Shown here: positions 23,621 to 44,796 of the stretch, piece by piece
Numbering within the stretch: position 1 is the stretch's first letter
Layout of the letters: each line of letters begins with the position of its first letter
NCBI GenBank assembly: GCA_027922465.2
Contig: BQMF02000227.1
Span: forward strand, 372,001-436,000
DNA: 64,000 nt
Source of the DNA: Turritopsis dohrnii
Taxonomy: Eukaryota > Cnidaria > Hydrozoa > Anthoathecata > Oceaniidae
Direction of reading: 5' to 3'
Made by a program: the position numbers and the translations under genes
The notes under the pieces: generated by a model
The model's input: the letters and a program-made list of their open reading frames with translations, nothing else
The model's database searches: none
Told to the model about the DNA's origin: nothing

Positions 23621-26600
23621 TTACTTGGTCTTGATTATGATTACATCATCCTCCTCTGGAGGCGGTGGCGGTGGCGGCGGTGGCGGCATTGAATCATAAC
23701 CACGACTTCTGGTGCGGCTCTTTTTTCTCGGACTGTTTTCACCACTTGTTGGTGCTGATTCATCATTATTACTATCCTCAAACGAATCGATCGAGTCCTG
23801 ATGAGCTAACTGTAACCCTTGGAAGGAATTGGAATGTTTGCGCTCGTGTCCTGTTACATTGCTTCCTGTATCTTGTTTCACCAAATGAACGATTTGAGGC
23901 ATGGACGAAGACGAGGTCATATGCGGAACATCTGAGGAATGAATAAAAATCAGATAAAAGTCTTCACGCGTTCATTATTTCGTTCTCTTCTTCATCTTGC
24001 TTCTCTCATGCTGTCTGTTAGGTTTCCTGATTTGTTGATGCTCGATCACCAAACGTTCACGATCTCAAACTTATAAAATTTGCTTGGCTGATCGAGTTTT
24101 TTTTTTGCGTTTTGCCTATTTCTTTCAAACGCCTTAATTAAAACGTTATTCCAGAAATTTGTTCCATAAAAAACCCCTAGATATTAAAGCTTGGTTTACA
24201 TTACCTCCCACACTGTTCCTTCTGTCGGAATCGTGTCTATCTTGTGTGTAGCTTCTGGATGGCTTCGTGAGAGGTCCACACGCCACACTTATTTTCCGCC
24301 CGGCAGCACCACGCACAGATTTCTTAGCGACCGGAGGTGGCTTCTTATGACGCCCTGCACCTGCGCCTGCTGCTTGTGTTTCTCTGAAATAAAATCAAGA
24401 GTGAAAAAGGTGACCTGGGTGATATCCTGAGAAGAGGTTGGGAACGAAGTCTTACCCTGTACTGGTGATGAGGACTTCTTCACAATACGCAGCGGGGAAC
24501 CAACCAGATCTAAAACAAACGAAAGAAAATTGCAACGAAAGAATTTTATCTCCATTCATAGATTTGGAATTCCTATCCTGACTTCATAAAGCAGTTACCA
24601 GAAACGCAAATACTACAGTCAATGAGAATTTCGGATTTAGATGAAAGAATTATGGAGATAAAAAGTATGGCGATAAAACTACGGAAATCAAGTTCGAGAG
24701 AAAGGAAAATGAAATAAACAAACCAAAAAAAGTCGCAAAAACAACAAATGATCAACTTACTTCCCAGTCTTCTCGCTTTCACCATATTGCCATCCAGACG
24801 TCTCTTCACAAATGGGCAGAATGATATCATCCTGAAAATAAACAAAAGTAATATCCCAAATTTCCAACCAATCAGTTTCGTGCAAAAGAAGTAGCTCTTA
24901 CCTTTTCGAAATCTAGCTGCGATGCATCCTGAGCTTGGTGTGCATACACGGCCTTCAACCGACTCCTTCATAAAAATCAAGAGAAACACAGACACTATAT
25001 AACCGGCATATTTGATATATAACATTAGGTGGAGAATATGAAAAACTTACTTGGATGTTGGATCAATAGGGTGGTCTTGATTGAATTTCTGACTCAATTG
25101 CTGTTGAATGATAGCAAGCTTCGACGTAAAGTCTTCGTGCGAATCACTACCGGTGCTACCGGCCAATGCATGTTTCGTGTGATTGGTCACCGAGCTTTCC
25201 GTTCTGTTAAGCGATGCTTTCCTCTCCCCATAATCCCTTTTGGGAACGGTGAAGGAGTGGCTACGGGCGGTACCAGCATCAGAGCCGCCACTCAACGTAA
25301 CCAAATTAGCGTATTCACTTCGGTTTTGGTTGCTAGCAGCAACAACAGTACCATCTGTCGACGGGACATAAACTTCCAGGGGAGTAGTTTCAGGACTGCC
25401 GGCGTTACTACGACTTGACTCTTGATCTACGACGGAGGGTGGCGGAGACGGGAAAATTGACGTGTGTGCGTCTTTCGGAGACGTCGGCGCTTTTCGAGTC
25501 GGTGTAACGGATGAGCTTCCGGTCGACAAGTTTGAACATGACGTCATCGCCGCTGATAAACTCGGACGTGATCCTCCACGCGACGATCTGCCATCGAGAG
25601 TACTGTACTTAGTCTGAAAGTGGTTACTAAAGGACTTGCCACGTTTCACCGAATCCCTCTTCGTGATCTTCCGGCGAACCGTTCCCATCTTATAACCAGT
25701 CGGATTCTGAAACGGAAAATATTTCATCGTTGATGAAGCTCTCCTAATGATTTTTTAGGCTGCATACGAAATTGAGTTATAAACAGTTGGTTACAAATTT
25801 TTTCCAAACGCAAAACGATATAAAAGGTTTTCATATCACTTTTTACCGCATGATTTTTTTCTTATTCACACTCAACAAAAGATCACTATAAGAAAAATCG
25901 AGCAGACAGCGTTAACAACGTTTTCTCTTCGAGACACGAACTTCACCAGGAGACACAACTCACAGAAATAATGTCTTCACTTTCGGGAGGAAGCTCAGTA
26001 GGTCTTGAAATAAACTGTTGCCAATCTGGTAATTTCTGGTTCACGAAATCTGAAATCTGAAGAATAATTCACCGGATCAAACAACTTCTTCGTGTGCACT
26101 AATGTTCTATAACACGACAGAACCACTTAAAACGACTGAAAACTCTGCTACAACACGTGAAATAACATACTCGATTATTGTAGATGACCATTCCTCTACC
26201 GTATGTACACATCCTTTCAGCTACGAAACAGTATACTCTTCGTTCTTCAATAAGCGCCTAAAATCATATCATGAATGTCCAATTAGTATTCAAAGACTGC
26301 TTTACACTTACTCAGTGGGCAAAATTGTCGAAAAGGTACTGCGATGAAGAGCATTTTTAATGAAATAGTGTATACATATCTTCAGAAACGTACGCCTTCA
26401 CAGTGATTTTTCAACAAATTTATTTATAGGGTATAGCTAGATTAGAGCTGATCAAACAATTTTTCCTGATTACAGGAGCGCTCTCAGTTTCGACAGGAGC
26501 ACCCTCAGTTTTGAATTTTCACGCGGAAACATCACGTGGCTGAAATAATCAATGTTAATTGGTTGAAAATCTTGATCTGCTATTGATCAAGAGAAAGACT

Positions 26601-29600
26601 AGAAAAAGGTTGAAATTTTTAAATTTCTTTTGGACCAATCACGAACGACAAATTACTGTTGTTGTGCAGTTTGATCTAGTGAAGTGGAAGACTAAGAAAT
26701 GTGCAAAACAAACAAACAAACAAACAAACATGTTCAATCAAGAAGACATATAATAAGCAAGGAAAACTCATGCCATATTTGAACATCTGTCATTGTATCT
26801 ATTACTAAACTAACCATAAAGAATATGCTTGTCTAACCTTCAACCTAACGATCAAACTATCATATTTTTTCGTTTGAATGAATTTCACAATTCACGAAAT
26901 CACAGTAGAAAAGATTGCATCTGGTTGCTAGACAGACCTGCAGTAACATATACATGTGCTCATACCTTACGTAAACCTTCCTCTCTTACTTGCTGAAGTT
27001 TCTTTTCAGCCTCCTCTAACAATTGCACACTCTAAAAAGTTAAAAATAAATAGCTGATGTTTTCACTTGTTTTAGTGAAACATATAAGAAGCTACAACGA
27101 AACGCTCCCCATAACGATAACCTGGATTTTTGAGGTTTTTCAACAAGATGGACGACTTGTACACAAGGATCTGATATGAAAACAAGATGGACGACTTGTA
27201 CGAAGGATCTGATATGAAAATCATGTCACAAAGAAATCATTTCACTCCTTGTCAGAAAATAACACTGTTCCAGCAACCCTATTCTCAATAGGGTGGCCTA
27301 ACTCAATAGTTTAAGCATAATAGATTTAGGATAGGTGGAAACCACTTGACAGCAGCTAGGCAGCACGTGCAAACAAGCCGTTAAAAAACTAAAATCATCC
27401 AGGAACAACCGTGTACAAACAATGAACAATCAGCTATAGAAATGTACGGGAAAACAAGTCAAATGATGAACTTGCATGTTTCCATGCTTCCATTCAACAC
27501 TGTTTCAACATCGATGAGATTAAAAAGGAGTACTACAACTATGCAAAAACAAAACATTCAATTGCTGTGGACATGTTGGGTGGACTTGATAAATGGATTC
27601 AATATCAAAACATCACGTGTTTACTAGAAGAAATGCTGGATGAGAAATTAAACAGACCAAAACTTTTTCTGACTTTGGGCATGGGCCTAGGTCTCATTCA
27701 GATGAATATTGGTCCAAATACCGGGTTCATTTTATCACAATGACTTACATTTTTTTCTTTATCTTCAGACTTTTGTGACTTTTTCTTTCGGACACTCTTC
27801 TTTTTATACTTGGAAACAGTAGATTTCGCTTTGTCAACTAACTAGAATGGATCAGAGTTACCTTATTATACTATACTAATACTAATAGTGTGTCACACTT
27901 TTATTTTAGAGAGTGATATATTTAGTTTTAATTTACGGTCAACCTCTTTTTAGTTGTGCGAAAACCATGTAAAAGGGAGAGCGTTTTTTTAAGATTATTA
28001 TATAGTGACACGTGCCGTGACGTCATTTTTTTTATCGTCGCAATTAGGTGATTCAAATTTTTGTCACAGGGTTTGCACACCTTGATTATATTTTTTGTCA
28101 CCTTTTTCGACACAGGATTTGCGTACACCATTTTCGAAGTTAGATGTGGTAAAAATCTTTACCCGGGCTACTAGTGATATAATGGGAGTGCCTTGGAATG
28201 TGTCAAAGAACATTGTACTCAACAATCCTGACCTAAGCAACCAAAATAAGTTTTGCATAGGAAGTTCAGATGAAGAGAAGCTTTCAAAATGAACCGCAAA
28301 TATTATGAACATGAACTTGACATGAATGGCTTGTATTTATCACTGATTTTGTCAAAACCCAGTCACTTTGAAAGGAAATTGGAAGACTACAATAGATCCC
28401 CTTTTGTTAATTGCAATAGACCATAGCAAAATAAAAACAATTGGTGTTGATTAATAAATGACTAGGTTTAAATAAGTGTGGCCAGGGTCTAATCTAGGCC
28501 GAAAGAGCGGCCGTTGATCGGACGCTGCCCTCTACATCCTTTTTTTAAAAAATTTATTTCGCTTTAGAAACTTCAAAAATCACTCTTGTATAGGGGTCAC
28601 AGGTTTAACCCACCGAAATAAAGCTCAGGTTGCCCTTTTTCTAAAAAAAAGTGCCCTTTGGATGTTCATAATGTGCCCTTTTCCCTTCTGCCGGACGCTG
28701 CCCTTCCATTCTAGATTAGATCTTGGTCGCTGAGAGATTGAGCTTCCATGAACCTCAATCGCAACTGAAAATCATAGAGGAGTTTTAAAAACGATTGGTC
28801 AGTGCCAGAAATGAAATACAGAAATCAGAGATGAGAATTTTTAAAAAACACATGTACCTCTGTTTGGACTTTGTTCTCACTATTGTAACTTTTATGTGTG
28901 ACCTAATGGAAATGAAAGAAAAGGTTCAACAGAGATCTTCTGAAATTTTCCAGTAGTACACAGGTTTTAGGTGAATATGAGGATATACAGTTCAGTATGA
29001 AACATTTACACACATGACAAAGCTATTGAGAAAGACAATAAAATAGTAATGTATGAAGACCTTCGTATTCCCAATTTCAATTTCAGCCCTGCTCTCCAAC
29101 GGAATGATAATCTCATTGATGAATAACTTTGTCAATTCTAACTTCATGTTTTCAATTTCCTTAAATGCATCAATGATATCAAGCAGTACTTCACCTATCG
29201 AGGAAAAATATAATATTTGCATGATAAAAGCAGATATAAGTGAAATCAATCAGACTCGATACAAGTAAACGAGAGCCTGACACACTATTACTTTGTGAAA
29301 GCACAGTAATACTAAAGGTGAACATGCAATTAATAAGAAATTCATATGGAGCAAAAAATTGTTCATGGTTTTTCTTCTTCTTTAGCTGTTTAGCTAATTT
29401 ACACTGATTTAACTTGTACTTATCAAATTAATATTCTTTTTTCTTCAGCTAAATACTTAATTACGTGTATAATTTGATTGGAAGAAAAATGTGCAAGGTT
29501 GGGATCTTAGATGTTTCATTCTATGATTTAATGTTGATTTGTATTGTGTGAGATGTTAGTTGAAGCTAGTTGACACTTTCCAAAAAATTTTCCTTTTGGA

Positions 29601-31996
29601 GAAATCTTTGTTTCTTCTAATTTGCAGAGTGCCCTTTGTTTTTGAAAACAGAAAAAGAAAAATGTGAGTGGCTGATCTGCCGGTGCAACTTTTTTTGTCC
29701 ACAGAATAAAATAATTTAAGCAAACAAACACACAGGAATTCATCATTATTAACTTTATATACTTGATGCATTTCATGTGACATGAAAGGAATCATGAATC
29801 ATTGAAAGGAGCGATGTTAATAAATGAAAATGGTGTAAATAAGCATCGCTTTAGCAGGAGAAAAAAAGAATGTTTAGCTTTAATTTATTTTTTTTGTCTT
29901 GGAAAGTTTTGGTACTTTTTGACAAGTGAAAAATAGTTTATTTCAAGCTTAGATTAAAGGGAATTCATTTATAGATATACGCTTTCAATAATTCATCTGA
30001 AAAATCAACAAGCATTAAACAAATAAAAACCTGAAAAATTGTTTTTGATTGACAAAATTCTGTCTGTCACAGACAATGATCAGTGTGTGTTATTTCAGAT
30101 AACTTTATACAACTGTTTCCAAATCTTCACAGATCATCAGTTCAAGTGGAATGCTATTAGTAACTAGGAGTTGCTGCATGTCAACACAGTTAAACAGTTA
30201 AACAAAGTCTGCATTAAATGCAGTGGAAAAAAGAAAAAAAAAGAAAAATCTTGTATATGTGCCGAAATGTTCACTTTTGAGTATAGCAGTCATTTTGGTG
30301 TCTCATAGCTGTATAACTTTATTTTCAATTTTTAAAAGCAAACAAATTCAAGTGAACTTTATAGGATGTGATGTTAGTAAACAAAACAAAATTATATACA
30401 AAATTTAATGACAAGTTTGTTTAAAAAAATTTTAAACAGCTATTAGAAACAAAATTGTTAAGTACAAAAAAAAATTTGTCGTAACACTGAGTAGTGATAT
30501 TATATATAAAAAGGTCACAAGTGGGTTCTAAATTCATAATGACTTTTTAATGAATTCACAAATGTTAAAATAACTTTGACCAATTAGTTTTGAGTTTCAC
30601 TAAATCAAAAACTAAATACAATTATAATTATGTTTGAGTTAACAGAATATAATATAAAGGCACTCTTTTTAGAATTCAAAATAAAGTTCAAAATAAAGTT
30701 TAAAATAAAGCTCATACGAAAGAGGAGACCACTTTGCCATAGCGATGATAATTAAAGCATAGAAACAATTTGTAAACAGAAATAGTGGATGACAATCGCT
30801 ATGATTACATGCTTATAAGATCAATGGAAACATGTTTAAGTATTAATCATTTACTAGGTGATTAAGAGCAATGACAAAATCAAATTAATCAGGGTAATTT
30901 AAAATTTTGTAATTCATAATAAACTAATTAGTGGATAGAAGTTCCTCAAAGGTATATATAAGAAATCAAAAGAAATTTCTTAATGAGTTAAAACCTAGGT
31001 TATATAATTACTTTAACGCAGGTTTTGATGTTTATACATGAGCTAAGAATAAGGTATTTACATAAAACTTGATGAAAAATTCTTTACCCAAAATAAATAA
31101 GCAAATGCTTGCAAGAAATCAATAATTTTAAACCATACTAAAACCACAAATATTTGTTCTTTCCGTATCAAAATAATTTTGATGTTATTCATTCTTGAAG
31201 GACACGGTAATTGAGATGAAAATAACCTTATACGAATATATCAATAAGTTTTACTTATAATATCAACATTATTTTGTATATATATACATGATATATACAT
31301 TCATGAATATGGTTACATACCTAGCTTCTTGGTTGAGCCTTCAGAAACTGTTGCTGCATCTGCAATATTCTGCAGTGATTCTATAAACATTACTGCAACA
31401 TTGCATGTTGCTGAAATAAATATATACATTAACAAAGCATCGACCAGCATTGGTAACATGAAATGCATCAAAACTTTTACACTTATTAATTCGCAAACTT
31501 AAAAAACAATTTCAACATTTTGTTTTTTGGATATTTGTTTTACAAAGTCTGCTGCAAAAAAGTATTTCCAGGAAAGTTAGATTCAAGATTCAACAGACTG
31601 ATTGATTATACTAAATTTGATTTTACACGTGGGATAGGGAGAAAATTAACCTCTCAAAATAATGTAAATTAATTGAAAATGACTTGAACACAACAAGCAT
31701 GCAACTTTTCAAAGGCGTTATCGATTAGGAAAATGAAGGTAGAAAACTTATATACTTTGAACTGATTTCTGATACACTTTTGCATTAACCACTAATTGTC
31801 GCAATGACGGTGTGAGATTTGTGATATTCTAAAGAGAAAGTCATAAGATCCCAAGAATAGAAAGTAAAGTTCGAAGAGCCATACATGATTTCGCTTTTGT
31901 AATCAGAGCTTTTTCAAAGTAGAAACAATAGAATCGATAGGTTACCTGAAAAGTTGTATTGGCTAGCTTGTGGAGCTCATTTAAATCGCTCTCCAT
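23621..31996 (-). CDS. BAIAP2: BAIAP2/IRSp53-like IMD-SH3 adaptor
   Basis: Fifteen exons keep one frame (688 residues): 31946-31996, 31756-31828, 31321-31410, 29061-29194, 28858-28902, 27749-27841, 26966-27031, 26171-26257, 25964-26056, 25051-25706, 24902-24965, 24761-24831, 24456-24509, 24205-24383 and 23621-23931. Residues 1 to about 244 form an I-BAR (IMD) domain, including SEGSTKKLG, the basic KYKKKSVRKKK patch, ALIEERRVYCFVAE and QKLPDWQQF. Exon 10 is a long Ser/Thr/Pro-rich linker. Exons 11-13 form an SH3 domain (about 463-526): LKAVYAHQA, CEETSGWQYGE and SGWFPAAYC. The C-terminus has a run of ten prolines, a likely ligand for SH3 or EVH1 proteins, then an acidic tail. IRSp53 proteins bend membranes outward and link Rac/Cdc42 to actin regulators in filopodia. 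The domain order is diagnostic. BAIAP2 versus BAIAP2L is not resolved, and 5' UTR exons are unknown. Confidence 0.93.
26300..26400 (-). repeat. dispersed repeat family A, copy 4, just upstream of BAIAP2 exon 8
   Basis: In reverse complement it shows the family A blocks (gatatgtatacactatttca, aaaatgctcttcatcgcagt, tttgcccactgag). It ends about 40 bases from the acceptor of BAIAP2 exon 8. The copy contains a gtaagt on the gene strand that could act as a decoy donor. Confidence 0.5.
28484..28728. mobile_element. MITE-like element in a BAIAP2 intron
   Basis: The ends 'gtctaatctag' and 'ctagattagat' are complementary. Both subterminal regions carry 'ggacgctgccct'. About 245 bp, no frame. It lies in the intron between exons 5 and 6. 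Confidence 0.5.
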
Positions 31997-34179
31997 GATT
32001 TCGTTTTTACATTACAAAATACTTTCAGATTTTTAATATTCTGGTTTATAAAACCTCTCTGTTTCTGTCTGTTTCTTGATCTTTGACTGACCCCGCTGTG
32101 TTTTGATTAACCATGTTGGAACGTTATACTCGAAAATCTGCAGAGTGACGTCATATCCCGTTTCTTCTTATCAATTGCTATGGAATTTTTTTATTGACGT
32201 TTTAATCGAAACAATAGTAGTCAAAACACCCCATCAAAGACCTCGGGTGAACAATAAGTGCATTTTCCTGGAGAAAATCGTGAAAACGAAATAGAAAATG
32301 ACATTTTCGTTGATCACTTCGTTGCAGAAATTATGAGAGATCATCACAGGGGGGAAAGTGACGACTAATTGCTACCCCAAGAAGATCCAATTATCAGCAG
32401 CAACCCAATGTTGACCAGCTATTTATATCTCCCGTAGCTGGACAACTGTAACTGTTTTTGTTTTGAATGTTTTGATTTTTCGTGGCAACGTAGTAAGCGC
32501 GCTACTTATTTCATGAAAAATGCTTATTATATTATTTTCCACCGCACATGACAAGGTGATCAAATGTCTTCAACCTCGTACCTAGGGTTCCTTGCCTTTC
32601 CACGGACGGATAAGGCAACAGACCCTCGGTTAAAAAGAATTATGAAAGCAGAACGAGTTGAAAAAACTCAAACAACATGATATATATGCCATGCGCATGA
32701 TGAAAAAATATGCTTGACAAATATTGAGAATTATATTATATCGACATTAAATAGCGGAACAACGAATTCAGAATGCCAATCTTGATTTGATTCAGATATT
32801 CCGTTCACAAGAACATTCCAAACGCTGCCTCGTTTTAAATCTGAGTGACGTGTGAATGACATCATATATGGAATAAACGTGGTCAACCTTGTGTTCTGAT
32901 TAAAACCGAGGCAACATGCGCGAGTATTTCAAAGAGAACAAGACGACTTGGAAGTCGAAAATTTCGCTATATTGCATTCTCACAATTCTAACAAATATAT
33001 ACTGTTCATAAAACTGTGAAATGCAATAGTTGATAACGGTAGCAGAATTTCAACTCGCAATTACACAGAATTGCCCAATTTTGGCCAAATTTGACAAAAT
33101 GACTGTCAAATTCGAAATCAGCACCTTTTAATTGTGCTGTGTTCGAATTTCATAATTTTGTCCAAATTTAGCCGTTATTCAGCCTCAAAAGATTTTATTG
33201 CTAAGGTGTGTGCGGACATGGCTTTTATATGCAATTATTTACTTTAGTGAGATCGTCCAAAATGTCACGGAGATACATGAACGACGATACCAATACTTCG
33301 CTATACTAGAGCGAAATTAATAAGAAAACGCATGACACGAGAGCCTAACCAACCTCGTCGTGGAGGGTTAAATATCATCTCATTAGATTGTGTTCAGAGA
33401 GAACTTCCGTATCAACCTGGGTTCGAGGTTGCTTCTTCCGTACAGTTAGGAATCCTTTCAAACTCAAACGTTTCCACACCCCCCACAAACAATGTATTAT
33501 GCATTCTGTACAACTAAAACACGTAAAGAAGAGTCATGATCTGTGGTAGAAAATTTTCTCAGCCTCGTTCCCATGACTCCTAACTTTTTGGGAACACGCT
33601 GTCCCAAATGACGTTGAACGCCCTTTAAATTTCATTTAATTATCGCATGCGATGTTATTCCATAGGTAGAAAATTTGCTCAAATGAGCTCACTATTTACA
33701 AGATCTTGTAGTGGAACTATGAAGTGCAATCTCATTAGTCTCATTTTACGAAAGGATCTATTACATAGCGTTACACATTAGCAACTTTATGAATATTCTT
33801 CTCTGTAAGTCTACCTGTTGTAAAGGTCGTGTAAAAATGGAATGAACAATTTTCCGTGAGAGTCAATTCCCCTCGCAATACATACGAGCATCAAACAGTG
33901 GAAGTTTCATCCAATGAAAACGAACTTTCATCATGGCAGGATCTTTTGCTAAACTACCAAAAGGTTTCTGTTTATGATTTTAGTAAAAAAAAACTCATAG
34001 GAGGGATATCACGAATATGAATAGACGAGATTAAAAATCCTAGCTTCGAATTTATACATGAACGAACAGAAAAACCTGAAAAGTATTATTTCTTCGGAAC
34101 ACGTTGTTCTTTGAAGTGCAGGATATATTTCTGCGTGTTGGACCAACCGGGAGTGTTCCAACTTTCCCGCTACACAGTT
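31997..34179. other. intergenic region between BAIAP2 start and SUZ12 end
   Basis: Both genes read leftward, so this contains the BAIAP2 promoter and the SUZ12 3' UTR and terminator. I recognise no coding exon. A fragment at about 33030-33080 (ataacggtagcagaatttca) is related to the ends of the foldback family. No specific promoter element can be supported by eye. Confidence 0.5.
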
Positions 34180-41566
<7,387 letters not shown>

Positions 41567-42261
41567 TTTATTGAACTAAAAATTAAAAACAAAAAACAAA
41601 TGTATCAAACTTCCAGCCAATCATTCACATATTGTTTATAACCTTTCCTAGATTGTTGAAGACAAAAAGTACATTACTCCAACCAAAATACAGAAAATCC
41701 AAATAAATCACAGCCCTAAAATCTAACATTTTAAGCTTTGTGTACACTACTAAAAAGTTATCATTTAATCATTTACCAAACTTGGTTTGGCCATCATAAT
41801 AAAATTAATGAAACGTGAAGTGAAGATCGAACTGAGTAAGAACAAGCAACCATATAAAAAGATATTACTGAAATAAATGTTTAGAAATAAATTCTATAAA
41901 AACCAACAATCGTCAAGTTAACTGAAGACAAACAATTATAACTATGCTAGGAAGATGAGACCCACAATTAAGGAAGAAAGAGAAGAGAAAAACAAAAAAC
42001 AAAACAAAGCCAATAATGGATTTTCATCAGATAGGCGGAGCTGAAATGGGCAGCCTACCAGCACCATAAGTAGTTAACTAGCTGGATAAGTAAATTTGAA
42101 GAAAATGTGAAGGCAGATATATACTAACTTTACTTATAAATTGAATCAGTTATAAAATGATAGAAATCAACATTATATTCATTAAAATTGATACATGATC
42201 ACTAGCAGAATTATTTTCACTTTGATACTCTGATATGTTTCAATTTTCTGTTCAACCTTTT

Positions 42262-42665
42262 AATTGCAAATAAATACGTCGGCGAAACAAAACTTAAAAC
42301 CGCCACACAAGTGAGACTCTTCTGGTGTTTCCTACCACGCAAAAACATGCAACCAAGGATATGAATGGGAATCAGTTAATGTTCTAAAATTAGAAGAAAA
42401 AAGATTCGACCGAAAAGTGTGAGAAGCATTGAAAATCCAATTCCATGAAACTTCCTCCCGTAATGAACAAGGCTTTAACCAAGATGATGGCCAATACGTC
42501 ACAACAAATTTCTGGAAACCGATGTTTTCATACCTGCGGGAGAAGTCATTGTATTGACATTGACGACAATTTTTGTAAACAAATTTGTAACGGTTTTTAG
42601 TTTGAAGATGGCCTCCGCTAAGAAGGCCGAAATATAACTTCAAATAAACAAATGTGAAACGATCC
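42262..42665 (+). pseudogene. Penelope-like retroelement 3' remnant (GIY-YIG end)
   Basis: In frame on the plus strand, YVGETKLKTATQVRL resembles the start of the GIY-YIG endonuclease of Penelope-like elements. It is followed after a gap or frame change by WESVNVLKLEEKRFDRKV, a stop, then EALKIQFHETSSRN and NFWKPMFSYL, the family's C-terminal pattern. Next come 'gaagatggcctccgctaaga' and 'aggccgaaatataac', the hairpin-like 3' UTR signature often seen in these elements. The in-frame TGA and the lack of the reverse transcriptase show a dead fragment. Confidence 0.6.
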
Positions 42666-42802
42666 ATAAACACGTCACTGAATGCATATATTTATTTTGT
42701 GAAAAATGATGGTTATTTCTTTTTACATTACATTCTGAAAAGCATGGGTGATTGTGCCAGATTCTTTGATTACACGGAAACTCAAAAATGAAAAATTTCA
42801 GA

Positions 42803-43527
42803 CACACTAGAAATAAGAATTTTCAAGGTCATGTGACTTGCTTTGGCTTTGAACCCTTTTAGGGGCTGTTCATATGGAGGTGAGCTGGCCCGGTTAACCG
42901 GGCTGGCTCACTTGAATGAGATGAAATTCACCCAGCGTTCATATGGCTTTTCTCATCCCACTTAACCAGGCTGGAGAATGTTTTTTAAATCATGTAAACG
43001 GCTAACCGGGGGCCAGCTCACCTCCATATATGAACAGCCCCTAAAACACCATGCGAAATTGAAGAACACCATTACATAGGTAACAAATGATCACCAAGAT
43101 TTTATAAAAGTCTACCATTTCCACACTAGTACAGTTTTAATGAATATGATAATTCTTTAAAGGACACTTGTGTCATCACTAGACTGCCGGTTTCTTGCTT
43201 GTTTATAATGAATGGCTTGCTGAATTATAAAAATTATTTAACCAGCAAAAATGTCACTATAAGGGTTAAACCACACTAGAAATAAGAATTTTCAAGGTCA
43301 TGTGACTTGCTTTGGCTTTGAACCCTTTTAGGGGCTGATCACCAAGATTTTATAAAAGTCTACCATTTCCACACTAGTACAGTTTTAATGAATATGATAA
43401 TTCTTTAAAGGACACTCGTGTCATCACTAGACTGCCGGTTTCTTGCTTGTTTATAATGAATGAATGGCTTGCTGCTGAATTATAAAAATTATTTAACCAG
43501 CAAAAATGTCACTATAAGGGTTAAACC
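42803..43527 (+). repeat. tandem duplication, one copy with a deletion
   Basis: The block 42803-43271 is repeated from 43272 to about 43527. Flanks such as 'aagaattttcaaggtcatgt' and 'actgccggtttcttgcttgt' are nearly identical. The second copy lacks about 220 bases, running directly from 'ttaggggctg' to 'atcaccaagat'. It also carries small insertions (gaatgaatgg, gctgctg). Confidence 0.85.
42857..43046. mobile_element. MITE with about 28-bp terminal inverted repeats
   Basis: The left end ttttaggggctgttcatatg, then gaggtgagctgg, is mirrored by ccagctcacctcc, atatatgaacagcccctaaaa at the right. The interior repeats 'gttaaccgggctggctcac'-type motifs. It lies within the first half of the local tandem duplication. 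Confidence 0.8.
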
Positions 43528-44199
43528 AACAAAATCTGCATGCAACCAAAGCAGGCAGGTAAGAGAATATTCAGATTTAGAGTACTTTTTTATAAAAATC
43601 AACATAAACATGAGACAAGTGAAAAGTGTAGCCTGTGTAGTCTAATATGTTTTTGTTGTCTCCCGCTCAATTTCCAGAGAGACATTTGTCGTGATGTACG
43701 ATGCTTGTTAACAGCAACAAATTAAAACAGCTCAATGGTCAGTTTACATGAAAATAAAATACAAAGTATGATTGACAGTTCGAACTTCACTTTTGCGCGA
43801 AAATTTAAACAGGATAAACAAAAATAAAACAAAAATAGAAGAAAAGACATGGAAAAACACGGATAGGATTATGTTCTAGTAGGTTCCGTGATGATTAATT
43901 TTTTGTCTTACGACAAATAAAGCAAATTTTGTTTTTGTGTATGAATTAATGTCGTCATAAAAAATAGAATTTTGCTTTTTGGTCAAAATTCTTTAAGCGT
44001 ACATGGCTCTGTAGCTACTACACACAGACAAAAAATAACAACTTTTATAGACCATTGCAATTTTATATGATAAACAACTCATGTTTCAGTGATCCTTGAA
44101 AAATATTGTGAGCGGAAATTGGAGCAGCAATATGTGACGGCCTGCTTAGCTAAGTTTTTTGTTTCATCACCTAATACACAGATATCGTCATCTGGCACT

Positions 44200-44390
44200 A
44201 TTTCACTTTTGTTCCCCCTTAATATTATTGATGGTTCTGATGCAGAATTTCGCATTGATTATTTCAAATAAGAACCTGGGTCTCAAAATCAACAGGTTAG
44301 AGAGTTAGGGGATCAGATATCAATAATCAGCATGTAATTCTGCATCAGAATCATCAGGGGGTAGGAAAGTGAAACAATACCAGCTTTTTA
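44200..44390. repeat. imperfect inverted repeat, arms of about 60 bp
   Basis: 'ttgatggttctgatgcagaa' around 44230 is complementary to 'ttctgcatcagaatcatcag' around 44337. Flanking 'cactatttcactttt' pairs with 'aagtgaaacaatacc'. The arms flank a spacer of about 50 bases. It could be two decayed inverted copies of one repeat. Confidence 0.55.
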
Positions 44391-44699
44391 GCTCATTAGA
44401 TTTATTTAAAAAAGAAACTGAAAATTAAATTACACTCATTTCTTTTTACAAGCACAAAGTGTATAAGCATACTTAAGCTCAGAAGCTTAAGCATATTTTC
44501 CAGTCTCGGAATTGGCTAAAGTTTTTGCTTGCTCATCTTTAGGTATCTCTGTATAATCAAATAAGATAAAAAATAATTTCAAAACAATTTTGAACTAAGC
44601 GACTCACTGAATGTTGAATGGGTTCTTGTCAAACTCAATTTAATGTTAAAATTCAAACATTTAAAAGAGTATGTTGCAGATATATCAGATCATGAAATG

Positions 44700-44796
44700 A
44701 GTTTTGAAATTAAGCATACCATTACGGTGTAAGAAAGGGAAAAATCAACACAGGCTGAACATGGATGGTGAGCGATGCCGCCTTGGTGGCTAGTAA
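44700..44796 (+). mobile_element. Helitron 3' end fragment
   Basis: The stretch ggctgaacatggatggtgag, cgatgccgccttggtggctag followed by T matches the 3' terminus of the Helitrons at 54-57 kb: the same stem sequence with substitutions and a terminal CTAG at A/T-rich DNA. The 5' end is not identified, so only the tail is claimed. Confidence 0.6.

Noticed and set aside
23665..23946. Plus-strand frames over BAIAP2 exon 15
   Set aside because: Antisense shadows of a well-supported coding exon; likewise those opposite 25051-25706 and 38593-38928.
26875..26945. Minus-strand stretch TRCNLFYCDFVNC considered as BAIAP2 exon 8
   Set aside because: The phase does not match exon 7. The exon at 26171-26257 (ALIEERRVYCF) matches in phase and sequence.
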